In this document: positions 7,601-15,357 of the stretch, one piece after another
Layout of the letters: each line of letters begins with the position of its first letter
Position numbering within the stretch: position 1 is the stretch's first letter
Assembly (NCBI RefSeq): GCF_035712445.1
Contig: NZ_DASTAT010000093.1
Span: 1 to 64,000, forward strand
From: Oligoflexus sp.
Lineage (GTDB): Bacteria; Bdellovibrionota_B; Oligoflexia; Oligoflexales; Oligoflexaceae
DNA: 64,000 nucleotides
Direction: 5' to 3'
Notes under the pieces: model-generated
Seen by the model: only the letters and a program-made list of their open reading frames with translations
Databases searched by the model: none
What the model was told of the DNA's origin: nothing
Position numbers and translations under genes: made by a program

Positions 7601-9278
7601 TGATGCGCTCGGCATGCAGGACTTCACATTTCAGCAGGAAACTCTTCCTGGTCGATCCTATGCCGAAGGCCGTCGTGATGATGGCCAGATGGTAGCGGGT
7701 GGCCGCCTCATGTTCCCGGCATTCGCCGCGGGTGCCATGGCCACAAGCTCAGCGGTGGCCCGGTTTTTAATGCACCTGGGACGGGCGTATCATTCCCTGG
7801 ATGGATCAGGCCCTCTTTCTCACGACACCGCCCGTCTTATGCTGCATGGAACGGATCTCGGCTGTCAGGACTTTATGGGCTGCAACATGGGCCTGGGCGT
7901 CTTCGTCGCGGAAGCCGGGGATAATCGCCTGGCCATCCATCAGGGCGCGAATGATGGCTTTCGTTGTCTTTACGTCTATTGCTTTGCCGGCCCCGACTCC
8001 GGCAAAGGTCTGGTCACTCTTTGCAGCGGTGATTTCTCGGGAGTTCTCTTCAATGCCGTCGTAGCTCAAACAGCTTTGAAACTCCTGGATATGAAGGGGA
8101 TCGACTTTACCCAGTTCGCCGAGCGTTTCGAACCCAGAAATTTGAAACCAGAGGAAATCGTTAACATCGGTTACCGCGATCTTGTTTTCAAAGCTTTCCG
8201 CCCGCGCCTCCCGGAACCCATCCTGCGCCAGGGCCCGCGCTCGCCACTGGCTCACTTGAATCTGCTCACAGACGCCCGCATTGGGAAAGTCAGCAATCAG
8301 CTCTTTGGTCGCGCCGAGAATTTGATCAGTCCCTATGATCCCACCTTTGATCCTGCGCTCTTCGGTAGGGAAGGCAAGATCATGGATAGCTGGGAAACCG
8401 TGCGGCATAATCAAAAGCCTTGTGATGAAATGATCCTGGACCTTTCAAAACCAGGAACCATTCGCTACGTTTCGCTCTCCACGCGATTTCATTTGGGGAA
8501 TCAGGCCGCATACATCCGGCTTGAAGGGCTTGCAGATGGTGAGTGGCACGAGATCCTGCCCAAGGTTCCGATGGAAGGGCATGCGCTTTTGAGGGTTGAT
8601 CGTGGTGACGATCCACGGGTCTATACAAGCATCCGCGTTCAGAACTATCCGGACGGAGGATTTTCCCGCCTCGGTCTTTACAGTGATCTTCCCGAGACGG
8701 AAAAGAAATTCTATCAGCCTTTACAGTCCGCAAAGTGCGAGCGTTTCCCCGACCACATTCCCCAGACGCACAAGCCCATGAGTATCCCTTATCGCGCGCA
8801 AACCGAGGACATTAGAAAAAATCAGGCCCGACTTCGCGCGGGTGAACTTGTCAACGTTGCCTCGGCGGCTCTGGGTGCAAGGGTTCTGCGAGCCTCGAAT
8901 GAACACTACGGTCCGGCCATCCAGGTTATCTCACCGTTCCCGCCCTTGAATATGTTCGATGGTTTGGAATCCGCACGGAGCCGCAAGCCTGGGCATCATG
9001 AGGAGGTGATCATTCAGCTGGCTCAGGCAGGGCGATTGGAAAAGATCGTCGTGGATTTCAGCTATTTCGTGAATAACAACCCTCTGGAGCTTGCTGTGCA
9101 AGGCCAGGCAGGAGACGATTGGTTCGAACTAGTGCCGCGAACATGGGTTAAAGGTTTTGCCGCAAGCCAGAAATCCTTTCTCATTCATGAATCGCGCGCC
9201 TTTGAAGTCATTCGTGTTCAAACTTTTCCCGATGGTGGTTTGAATCGCGTGCTGGCTTTCAGTCGCTGGAAGGTCTGA
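4611..9278 (+). CDS. Four-domain purine catabolism fusion: malate synthase / OHCU decarboxylase / serine hydrolase / allantoicase
   Basis: The 1555-residue product starts at an ATG after GAGGTGG; the frame is open further upstream but lies opposite uraH. Residues 1-600 are a full malate synthase: GTIR (313-316), Glu322 and Asp350 as likely Mg2+ ligands, GGMYGVLP (400-407), WVAHP (440-444) and the catalytic Asp563 in MDDLAT. Residues 655-820 match OHCU decarboxylase (UraD), with His727, Glu744 and the KKKFGIKFLVSAQGKS and RLHNSQEKE segments. Residues 825-1170 are a beta-lactamase-fold serine hydrolase with Ser868-x-x-Lys871, Tyr969-Ser-Gly and His1110-Gln-Gly. Residues 1195-1555 hold two allantoicase repeats, each ending in PDGG. 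Thus UraD makes allantoin, allantoicase splits allantoate, and malate synthase uses glyoxylate. The role of the hydrolase domain is unknown. The 3' end overlaps convergent xdhC by 20 bases. Domain calls are firm; their cooperation is inference. Confidence 0.9.
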   Translation: MADIPYYAKFLSPRVKEHLLQRARPVKGVTGLQEIGVSGGLETPAALQFLCELHDELLPHLNAVLDQREADRAFLDQRCRALAQFNQDHGRDYQASDYQTVLGLEDGNGRIVFGPKRPDYVKQGGDPIAPLPAYLKGPHVTLFGPPDTAKMAINAVNCYHRKLPGEPPIVAEILGDCPYLPKWGADDEDSKTPLREDLIAAGENLTRCFDKSLSVVDAATGKKYEIQPEKSALPIKRFPGLALPCSFLFRNKTPIPLHLYDFALHVFHNWSKPEALVLYVPKLENEEEAGYIHHMVSAAEARLRKNFPQYKLGTIRLMIVLENPRAIFRVHEIMDALHPYFAGASLGWHDYLASTARLFKEDRNYRIPAKTDPHIVIRYIKASHRLLADVVGPRGGIKVGGMYGVLPSGAELNHPSFQVTLKGYMKDVVTQFKRSLSGFWVAHPDFVRIGLALVTAWDKHLAGNKEPLQQLVHGLLQEPHAQEVMNFVNGPDIEGLDRDHPLYPRSLIVADLKADEKTLNHTPDEVRYNVFQCLQYLADWLTGNGCVALPASLEGIPVRVMDDLATTERSRWEVWHEIRHGRFPLHDFLRIAFEELTFIRKDLATPQKSVAVKWNEQTAKWYPIAFKLMIRFMTDAKPVEFVSELLLPFTVPELRTAYNPWQALEAIDPEILAFEPAVDRFITWFECLGHQDFAATMAADLIPDLAKGEAFVRQLPLQGLVAAAAFHGDIGESKKTLDHNAAREQAAVFKDEEKVRAELQQLGQEYKKKFGIKFLVSAQGKSGKELLRILQQRLHNSQEKELDNARTALWEIAHKRFMSSPYAARLNLISDIKNRYKIPAAMITLISPESCQDLCLDTQPHTLFEIASLSKTIASAFAIETFTKKGISLQTSVNQLLGKTRSSFRLTGPWGDRVTLAHLMNHKALNLHYVNGVPANETMPPIQDFLNGNAQYGYEPVAVVNPPGEVFKYSGAGFLVLEHLIQELEGQSIEALTRPFLDALGMQDFTFQQETLPGRSYAEGRRDDGQMVAGGRLMFPAFAAGAMATSSAVARFLMHLGRAYHSLDGSGPLSHDTARLMLHGTDLGCQDFMGCNMGLGVFVAEAGDNRLAIHQGANDGFRCLYVYCFAGPDSGKGLVTLCSGDFSGVLFNAVVAQTALKLLDMKGIDFTQFAERFEPRNLKPEEIVNIGYRDLVFKAFRPRLPEPILRQGPRSPLAHLNLLTDARIGKVSNQLFGRAENLISPYDPTFDPALFGREGKIMDSWETVRHNQKPCDEMILDLSKPGTIRYVSLSTRFHLGNQAAYIRLEGLADGEWHEILPKVPMEGHALLRVDRGDDPRVYTSIRVQNYPDGGFSRLGLYSDLPETEKKFYQPLQSAKCERFPDHIPQTHKPMSIPYRAQTEDIRKNQARLRAGELVNVASAALGARVLRASNEHYGPAIQVISPFPPLNMFDGLESARSRKPGHHEEVIIQLAQAGRLEKIVVDFSYFVNNNPLELAVQGQAGDDWFELVPRTWVKGFAASQKSFLIHESRAFEVIRVQTFPDGGLNRVLAFSRWKV

Positions 9279-10086
9279 TCCCGGCCTTCCGACCGATGAT
9301 GGCTCCTGGTGCATCCCGCGCCAGGAGCAATTGGGCGGCGATGCTGATTGCAATCTCCTCAGGCCTTCGTGATCCAAAGTCGAGTCCAATCGGACTATGC
9401 AGGCGTTGGATGCGTTCGGGACTTAAACCGGCGCGGCCCAGGTCGGCACGCATGGTTCGTGCCTTGACTTTGCTGCCGATGGATCCCACAAAAGGCAGAT
9501 CATCGCGCGCGAGCAAAACCTTCAAAACCGGCAGATCCGTTCCATGGCCCATGGTCATGACCGTGCAAAAGCTTCCTGGAGCAAGGTCTGCAGCCCAGGC
9601 CGCCATATCATCGACGACCAGTTTTTTAAAATGCGGTGCCTCGGGCAGGCGTTCCACCCAGTCCGCACGGGTATCCACGCAGCTCAGCCGGCAGTTTAAC
9701 GGCAAAAGCACGCGAGTGAGAGCCTGCGCAACATGCCCTGCTCCGAAAATGCAGATGGTCCAGGCGTGGGTGCCAAAGACTTCGAAAAGCAAGGTCGCAC
9801 GTCCACCACAGGACATGCCGATATCCCTCTGCAGATCCCAATCGTGGATGATAGGCTGCGAATCTGCAGGCGGTTGCTCCAAAAGGGAACGAGCGGTCTG
9901 AATAGCCTTGTTTTCCAGCTTACCGCCGCCGACCGTGCCTTCACAAAGCCCTTGCATAGTCAAAAGCGCTTTGGCTCCTGGTTCCTGAGGGGCATGCCCC
10001 ATGCTGGAAAGAAGCGTACAGACCACAAAAGCCTCGCCCTTCTCACTCAGTTCATGCATACGCCGAAACAAAGCTAAGGCTTTCAT
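9259..10086 (-). CDS. xdhC: Xanthine dehydrogenase accessory protein XdhC
   Basis: A 275-residue XdhC/CoxI-family protein. Family knowledge: XdhC binds molybdenum cofactor, promotes its sulfuration and inserts it into XdhB, without being part of the final enzyme. The N-terminal part has the family segment around HAPQEPGAKALL, and the C-terminal half has a Rossmann-like GAGHVAQAL followed by the conserved VGSIGSKVK region. The chosen ATG at 10086 overlaps the xdhB stop as ATGA, showing translational coupling; upstream extensions would run into xdhB. It is the last gene of xdhABC, and its end overlaps the end of the fusion gene on the other strand. Confidence 0.92.
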   Translation of the reverse strand: MKALALFRRMHELSEKGEAFVVCTLLSSMGHAPQEPGAKALLTMQGLCEGTVGGGKLENKAIQTARSLLEQPPADSQPIIHDWDLQRDIGMSCGGRATLLFEVFGTHAWTICIFGAGHVAQALTRVLLPLNCRLSCVDTRADWVERLPEAPHFKKLVVDDMAAWAADLAPGSFCTVMTMGHGTDLPVLKVLLARDDLPFVGSIGSKVKARTMRADLGRAGLSPERIQRLHSPIGLDFGSRRPEEIAISIAAQLLLARDAPGAIIGRKAGIRPSSD

Positions 10087-12443
10087 GACCCGTTCTCCCA
10101 GGCAGCAAAGGCATCGGGATAAAGGGAACGCATGATCCTTTCCTTGCTCGCGGGTATGGGCAAGCTGGGATTTCGAATCGCCTGCATGATAGCCGCCCAT
10201 ACGGAAAAGCAGAGCAATAGAGGAGGTTCGCCAACGGCCTTGCCGCGATGGAGAGTTTTCGGCTCGTCAGTATCCAAAAGATCGACCCGGAAATCCCGCG
10301 GAATATCATGAATGGAGGGGATTTTATAGGTACTGGGTGCATGGGTCAAAAGCCTGCCGCCTTTATCATAGACCAGCTGCTCTGTCGTTACCCAGCCGAG
10401 GCCCTGAATGAAAGCGCCTCGTATCTGGCCCACTTCCAGATCGTAATTGATCGGCCGCCCCAGATCCATCAGAATATCCGTGCGCAGTACCTTGACCTCG
10501 CCCGTATAGCGGTTGACCTCCACCTCGCTGCAGGCCACGCCCTGGCTATAGTATAGGAACGCATTGCCCTGACCTGTGACCTTATTGAAGTCAAGGCCTT
10601 CCACCTTATAAAAGCCGTACTCACTCAGGGAAACCCTATTAAAATAGGCTTCCCGTATCACGTCCAAAAGCGTCAGCGCGCGTTCCGACTGATGCTTTGC
10701 AAAAATTCGGCCGCCCTCGAACATGATCTCCTGTGTCAAAGGCTTATCCCACACAAGGTCCGGCCGGGTGCCGGGACCTATCGTGCGACTCGGCCACAGC
10801 TCAGGATCCAGATCCAAAAGCGCCACAAACATTTTACTGAGGCGTTCCTTCAAAGGCCGGCAGGCCACCAGAGCCGCAGCTCCATTCAGATCCGTTCCGC
10901 TGGAAGCAGCCGTGGCCGATGTGTTGGCGTTCTTATCCGTTTGGGTCGGCATGATGCGAACGCGATCAGGCGTGACACCAAACTCCCGGGCCACAAGGCT
11001 CCCGATTTTGGTTTGAACCCCTTGCCCCATCTCCACCGCGCCCGTCGAGACTTGAAAACTCCCATCCTGATGCAGGATCACCAGGGCATTTCCCTGATTC
11101 AAAAAACGCGTGATGAAGGAAATTCCAAACTTCACAGCGGTCAATGCGATGCCGCGAAGGGCAGGTGACTTCGGATTCGCTTCATCTAGAATGCGCTGAC
11201 GTCGGGCCTTATAATCACAGCGTTCAGCCAGTGTTTCAAAGAGCTGAGGCAGGGCATCACCTTCAACAAGCTGTCCATAAGGAGTCGTATTACGATGCGG
11301 ATGCCGATAAACGTTTCGCATCCGCACATCATAGGAATCCATCTTCAGATGATGGGCGATCCTTTCAAGGGCCTGCTCGATCATGGCCACACCCTTCGGT
11401 CCCCCAAATCCACGGAAAGCCGTATGCGGATGAATATGCGTTCGGCAGACCTGACCGCGAAGACGAACGGCAGGCAAAAAATAAGCATTATCCGCATGGG
11501 TCAGCGCACGTTCCATGATAGCCGTGGAAAGATCCGCGCAGGCTCCGCCATCCGAAAAGAGCATGGCATCCAAAGCCACAATCTCCCCATCATCCCGGAA
11601 CGCGATATCGTAATGAATCTGAAAGGGATTCCTCTTCCCGGTGATCATCATATCCGTGTCCTTATCCAGGACAAGGCGCGCCGGTCTTTGACAGGCGCGG
11701 GCAACCAGGGCCGCATACACAGCGAAAGGAGCGGCCTGCGTTTCCTTCCCTCCGAATCCACCCCCCAGACGTTTGACAATGCAGACCACATCCTTCTGCG
11801 GAAGGCCCAGGGCTTCGGCAACAAGATGCTGCGTTTCCGTCGGATGCTGCGTGGACGAGTGAACCTCGATAAGGCCGCCATCCCGCGGATAGGCAATGGC
11901 CGCCTGATTCTCCAGGTAAAAATGATCGGCACCATCAATCTGAAGGGTTCCCTGCAGACGATGCGGTGCAGTGGCCAGGCCCTTTTCCCAATCACCGCGC
12001 TCGATTTTCCGCTCCACTCCAATGAAGCTTTGCTGCTTCACGGCGGCATCAATGGAAAGGATCGCCGGCAGCACTTCATAATCAATCCGAATAGCCTGCA
12101 GCGCGGCCTTCAGAATCGCGGGATCTTCGGCAGCCACGACCAGGACGACTTCGCCTACGAAATGCACCACATCCTGGGCCAGGAACTCCTGATCATGGAA
12201 GATACTGCCCCAGGTGTTATGAGCCAGGGCTTTATAATCAAAGATCCAAAGCTGTCCGCTCCATTTTTGAACACGGCTGACATCAATGGACAGCACCCGG
12301 GCATGCGCATGAGGGCTCCAGATAAGCCCCACTGTCAGCTCCCGCGCTTCACGGGGCCTGTCATCCACATATTCCGCCGAACCCTGAACGTGCGCGCGGG
12401 CCGATTCATGCGCCGGCCCGTGGCTCCCTTTAAGAATGGACAT
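10083..12443 (-). CDS. xdhB: Xanthine dehydrogenase, molybdopterin-binding subunit
   Basis: The 786-residue large subunit of xanthine dehydrogenase carries the molybdenum cofactor and oxidises hypoxanthine and xanthine to urate. An N-terminal aldehyde oxidase/xanthine dehydrogenase a/b hammerhead domain (about residues 10-140) is followed by the cofactor-binding part, with GGGFGGKE, the FRGFGGPKG loop, and VEMGQGVQTK plus GEPPLLL near the end, where the catalytic Glu lies in this family. The ATG at 12443 gives the expected start, SILKGSHGPAHESARAHVQG; it overlaps the xdhA stop by 14 bases. It pairs with the FeS/FAD subunit encoded just upstream. Confidence 0.94.
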   Translation of the reverse strand: MSILKGSHGPAHESARAHVQGSAEYVDDRPREARELTVGLIWSPHAHARVLSIDVSRVQKWSGQLWIFDYKALAHNTWGSIFHDQEFLAQDVVHFVGEVVLVVAAEDPAILKAALQAIRIDYEVLPAILSIDAAVKQQSFIGVERKIERGDWEKGLATAPHRLQGTLQIDGADHFYLENQAAIAYPRDGGLIEVHSSTQHPTETQHLVAEALGLPQKDVVCIVKRLGGGFGGKETQAAPFAVYAALVARACQRPARLVLDKDTDMMITGKRNPFQIHYDIAFRDDGEIVALDAMLFSDGGACADLSTAIMERALTHADNAYFLPAVRLRGQVCRTHIHPHTAFRGFGGPKGVAMIEQALERIAHHLKMDSYDVRMRNVYRHPHRNTTPYGQLVEGDALPQLFETLAERCDYKARRQRILDEANPKSPALRGIALTAVKFGISFITRFLNQGNALVILHQDGSFQVSTGAVEMGQGVQTKIGSLVAREFGVTPDRVRIMPTQTDKNANTSATAASSGTDLNGAAALVACRPLKERLSKMFVALLDLDPELWPSRTIGPGTRPDLVWDKPLTQEIMFEGGRIFAKHQSERALTLLDVIREAYFNRVSLSEYGFYKVEGLDFNKVTGQGNAFLYYSQGVACSEVEVNRYTGEVKVLRTDILMDLGRPINYDLEVGQIRGAFIQGLGWVTTEQLVYDKGGRLLTHAPSTYKIPSIHDIPRDFRVDLLDTDEPKTLHRGKAVGEPPLLLCFSVWAAIMQAIRNPSLPIPASKERIMRSLYPDAFAAWENGS

Positions 12444-13896
12444 GGGAAAGCTCCTGGCTTTGCATGATTTCATCACAGTACTGCTGAAAAAATCCCTGGA
12501 CCAGAATACGGCGATAGGCGGCGCTGCCACGCAGGTCGGAAAGAGGCTCGATCTCTTCCTGCAGTATCTTATGAGCCGCTTCGACAACCGAAGCATCCAG
12601 GACTTTATCCTTCAGCCAATCTTCCAGGCGTTTGATGCGAAGAGGAATAGCCGCCACACCACCGAAGGCCACGCGGGCGGATTGAATCACGGGCCGGTTG
12701 TCCTTGCGGCTTTTTTTGAAATCAAAAAGAAAGGCGGCACTGACTGTGGAAATATCGAGGTCCTTGCGCGTCGCTGCCTTATAGAGACGGAGCACCTCGG
12801 TTTTCTGTGGCGCACGAAAGGAAACGGCCCTTATCCATTCGCCGCTTTTCAAGGCCATTTTCCGATAGCCCTGGAACAGTTCCGTCAAAGGAATTTCTTT
12901 TTTCGCAACGGCCACCCGTCCATCAACGACCAAAAGAAAGGGCAGCGTATCACCAATCGGTGAGGCATTGGCAATGTTGCCAACCAGCGTCGCAGAATGT
13001 TTAATCTGCGGCGAGGCGAATACATTCAAAAGGGAACTGAACTCCGGAATGCCTTTGTCGCAGCGGCGGCGAACCTCTTCCAGGTTGACCTTGGCTCCGA
13101 ATTGATAAACGGCCCCCTTCTGTCCGGATTCATAAAGCTCAGGAATCAGATGCAGACTGATAACATCCCCAAGAGCGCGTTTGCCTTTATTGATCTGCAC
13201 GCCCAGGTCGGTGCCGGATGCCAGGATCATGGCCTTGGGATATTTCTTCAGGAGCGTGCTCACATCCGCGATCTTAACCGGCGCAAAAATCTTCCCCTGG
13301 TCGGTTGTGATCGCAATCGGCTGAGCCAGCGATTCTTTCAGTGCTTTTGCCAGCGCCCGGGTGACAAAGCGTTCCGCCAAGGGCGGCAAGGCTTTGGGAT
13401 CAAGGCTCATGGCTGCTGCGACGATCGGTGTATAACCCGTGCAGCGGCAAAGGTTTCCGGTCAGATGATTCTTCACGGTCTGTTCATCCGGTTTGGTGCT
13501 GCAGCTTTCGAAAAGACCGCAGAGCGCCATGACAAAACCCGGTGTGCAATACCCGCACTGGCTTCCCTTGGCTTGAACCATGGCTTCCTGAACGGGGGCC
13601 AGGACTTTATCCTGGCTCAGAGCATCCACGGTTACGAGGTGCGAACCATCGATTTGCGCGAGCATCGTGATGCAGGCATTGATGGGCTCGAAGCGCAGGT
13701 CACGCGCGCGGCCGAGGCCGGGAAAAGCCCTTAGAACAGTGCAGGCGCCGCAGTCGCCTTCGGCGCAGACGATCTTGGTTCCGGTCAGGTAAAGGCGCGT
13801 GCGCAGCCAGTCAGCCAGCATCATCGAGGCCTCGGATCCACTGACTTCCTGAAGGGATCCGTTGAGTGAAAAGCGAAGAAAGGAGCGTGTCGACAT
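12430..13896 (-). CDS. xdhA: Xanthine dehydrogenase, FeS/FAD subunit
   Basis: The 488-residue small subunit moves electrons from the molybdenum site through two [2Fe-2S] clusters to FAD and NAD+. The plant-type ferredoxin cluster is ligated by Cys44, Cys49, Cys52 and Cys75. The second cluster uses Cys114, Cys117, Cys150 and Cys152 (CGYC and CRC motifs). An FAD-binding domain fills residues about 195-370, with LVGNIANASPIGDTLP as the flavin loop, followed by the CO dehydrogenase flavoprotein C-terminal domain. It is the first gene of xdhABC and is divergent from the purine permease, with 171 bases between for promoters. Confidence 0.95.
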   Translation of the reverse strand: MSTRSFLRFSLNGSLQEVSGSEASMMLADWLRTRLYLTGTKIVCAEGDCGACTVLRAFPGLGRARDLRFEPINACITMLAQIDGSHLVTVDALSQDKVLAPVQEAMVQAKGSQCGYCTPGFVMALCGLFESCSTKPDEQTVKNHLTGNLCRCTGYTPIVAAAMSLDPKALPPLAERFVTRALAKALKESLAQPIAITTDQGKIFAPVKIADVSTLLKKYPKAMILASGTDLGVQINKGKRALGDVISLHLIPELYESGQKGAVYQFGAKVNLEEVRRRCDKGIPEFSSLLNVFASPQIKHSATLVGNIANASPIGDTLPFLLVVDGRVAVAKKEIPLTELFQGYRKMALKSGEWIRAVSFRAPQKTEVLRLYKAATRKDLDISTVSAAFLFDFKKSRKDNRPVIQSARVAFGGVAAIPLRIKRLEDWLKDKVLDASVVEAAHKILQEEIEPLSDLRGSAAYRRILVQGFFQQYCDEIMQSQELSHVHS

Positions 13897-14067
13897 AGGT
13901 ATGTCCTTGCTGGCCCAATTGTTCTGGAATCGCTACAAGCGAGGCTACAGGATGCAGAAAGGAAGGTCAACGGGCGCGAAAATCCCTGGTTTTGGATTTG
14001 CAGATGTCAGCAGGCTGTGCAATTGTTTGGAGCTGTTGATAACCCGTCCTTTGATAACGAGAGTCGT

Positions 14068-15357
14068 ATGCAGAACGCGTCCCATCACAGTTCAGCCACT
14101 TCGCTTCGCTCCGATCTTATCGGTGGTCTTACTACCTTTCTCACCATGGCGTATATCGTGGTGGTGAACCCTTCGATCCTTTCGACAGAAGGCACTGGCC
14201 TGCCCTTCGCTGGCGTGATGACAGCCACGATCCTTCTGGCCGCCGGGATGAGCATTCTCATGGGTGTTTACGCTAAACTCCCGTTTGGCGTAGCTCCCGG
14301 CATGGGCCTCAACGCCTTCCTCGCGTTCAGCGTGATTTTGGGTCGCCAGATCCCCTGGCCGATCGCGATGGGTCTTGTGTTCTGGGCGGGTTTATTTTTT
14401 CTTCTCCTCAGCATTTTGCCAGTTCGCATGGCAATAGTGGGAGCCATACCCGTCCACCTTCGTTCAGCGGCCGCTATGGGGATCGGACTTTTTCTGGCCT
14501 TCATCGGTCTTAAAAATGCGGGTTTGGTGGTGGCCGATCCTGTGACCTTCGTGAAATTCGGAGTCTGGACGACATCGAGTATGCTGGCCGTCCTGGGACT
14601 TTTCATTATGGCCGTCCTGCTGCAGAGGGGCTGGCCTGTCGCCTTCCTGCTCGGCATTGTCATTGTCACCGCGCTTGCGTATAGCCTGGGGTTTGTTACG
14701 ATTCCCGATCAGCTGCTCAGCACGCCGGATTTTTCGAGCACATTTTTAAAACTGGATATTCTGGGTGCACTGAAAGTGGAATATCTTGCTGTCATCTTCG
14801 CCATCATGATGACAGATTTATTCGATTCCGTGTCCACACTGTCCGGAGTCTCGCAGGCCTCGGGCCTGGTCGATGAAAGCGGACAACCGAAAAATCTGCG
14901 GCGCGGTCTCTTCGTGGATGCCTGTGCCACTCTCTCCGCAGGGCTTTTGGGAACTTCAGCCGGGACGGCCTATATCGAAAGCGCAGCGGGAATTGAAGCG
15001 GGTGGCCGCAGCGGGCGCGCCGCGGTTGTAACCGGACTTTTGTTTCTGCCCTGTTTATTCTTTGCGCCCCTGGCAGGAGCGGTTCCCGCTTATGCGACGG
15101 CGCCGGTCTTGATTTTAGTCGGGGCCATGATGATCAAAGGCGGGTCTCAGGTTTTCAAATCCAATCACTATGAGGATCTGATTCCCAGCTTTTTAACGCT
15201 GATTCTGATGCCTCTGACCTTTTCCATCACCCAGGGTCTCTTGTGGGGGCTGATCAGTCACGTTCTGCTTTATCTTGCGGCGGGACGCTATCGCGAATTG
15301 CCCATCTACACCTGGATCATGGCGGGACTTTCTGCGCTCCTGCTCTGGCTGCATTAA
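14068..15357 (+). CDS. NCS2-family purine permease (AzgA/PbuG-like)
   Basis: A 429-residue inner-membrane transporter with about 12-13 hydrophobic segments. The first segment, GGLTTFLTMAYIVVVNP, is typical of the AzgA/PbuG branch of NCS2 transporters, which take up guanine, hypoxanthine or adenine with protons. The later TDLFDSVSTLSGV and GTSAGTAYIESAAGIEAGG segments match the substrate-binding helices of that branch. The ATG at 14068 is preferred; an in-frame GTG at 14017 would add 17 residues. Its 3' end overlaps guaD on the other strand by four bases. The surrounding guanine deaminase and xanthine dehydrogenase genes support guanine or hypoxanthine as substrate. Confidence 0.88.
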   Translation: MQNASHHSSATSLRSDLIGGLTTFLTMAYIVVVNPSILSTEGTGLPFAGVMTATILLAAGMSILMGVYAKLPFGVAPGMGLNAFLAFSVILGRQIPWPIAMGLVFWAGLFFLLLSILPVRMAIVGAIPVHLRSAAAMGIGLFLAFIGLKNAGLVVADPVTFVKFGVWTTSSMLAVLGLFIMAVLLQRGWPVAFLLGIVIVTALAYSLGFVTIPDQLLSTPDFSSTFLKLDILGALKVEYLAVIFAIMMTDLFDSVSTLSGVSQASGLVDESGQPKNLRRGLFVDACATLSAGLLGTSAGTAYIESAAGIEAGGRSGRAAVVTGLLFLPCLFFAPLAGAVPAYATAPVLILVGAMMIKGGSQVFKSNHYEDLIPSFLTLILMPLTFSITQGLLWGLISHVLLYLAAGRYRELPIYTWIMAGLSALLLWLH

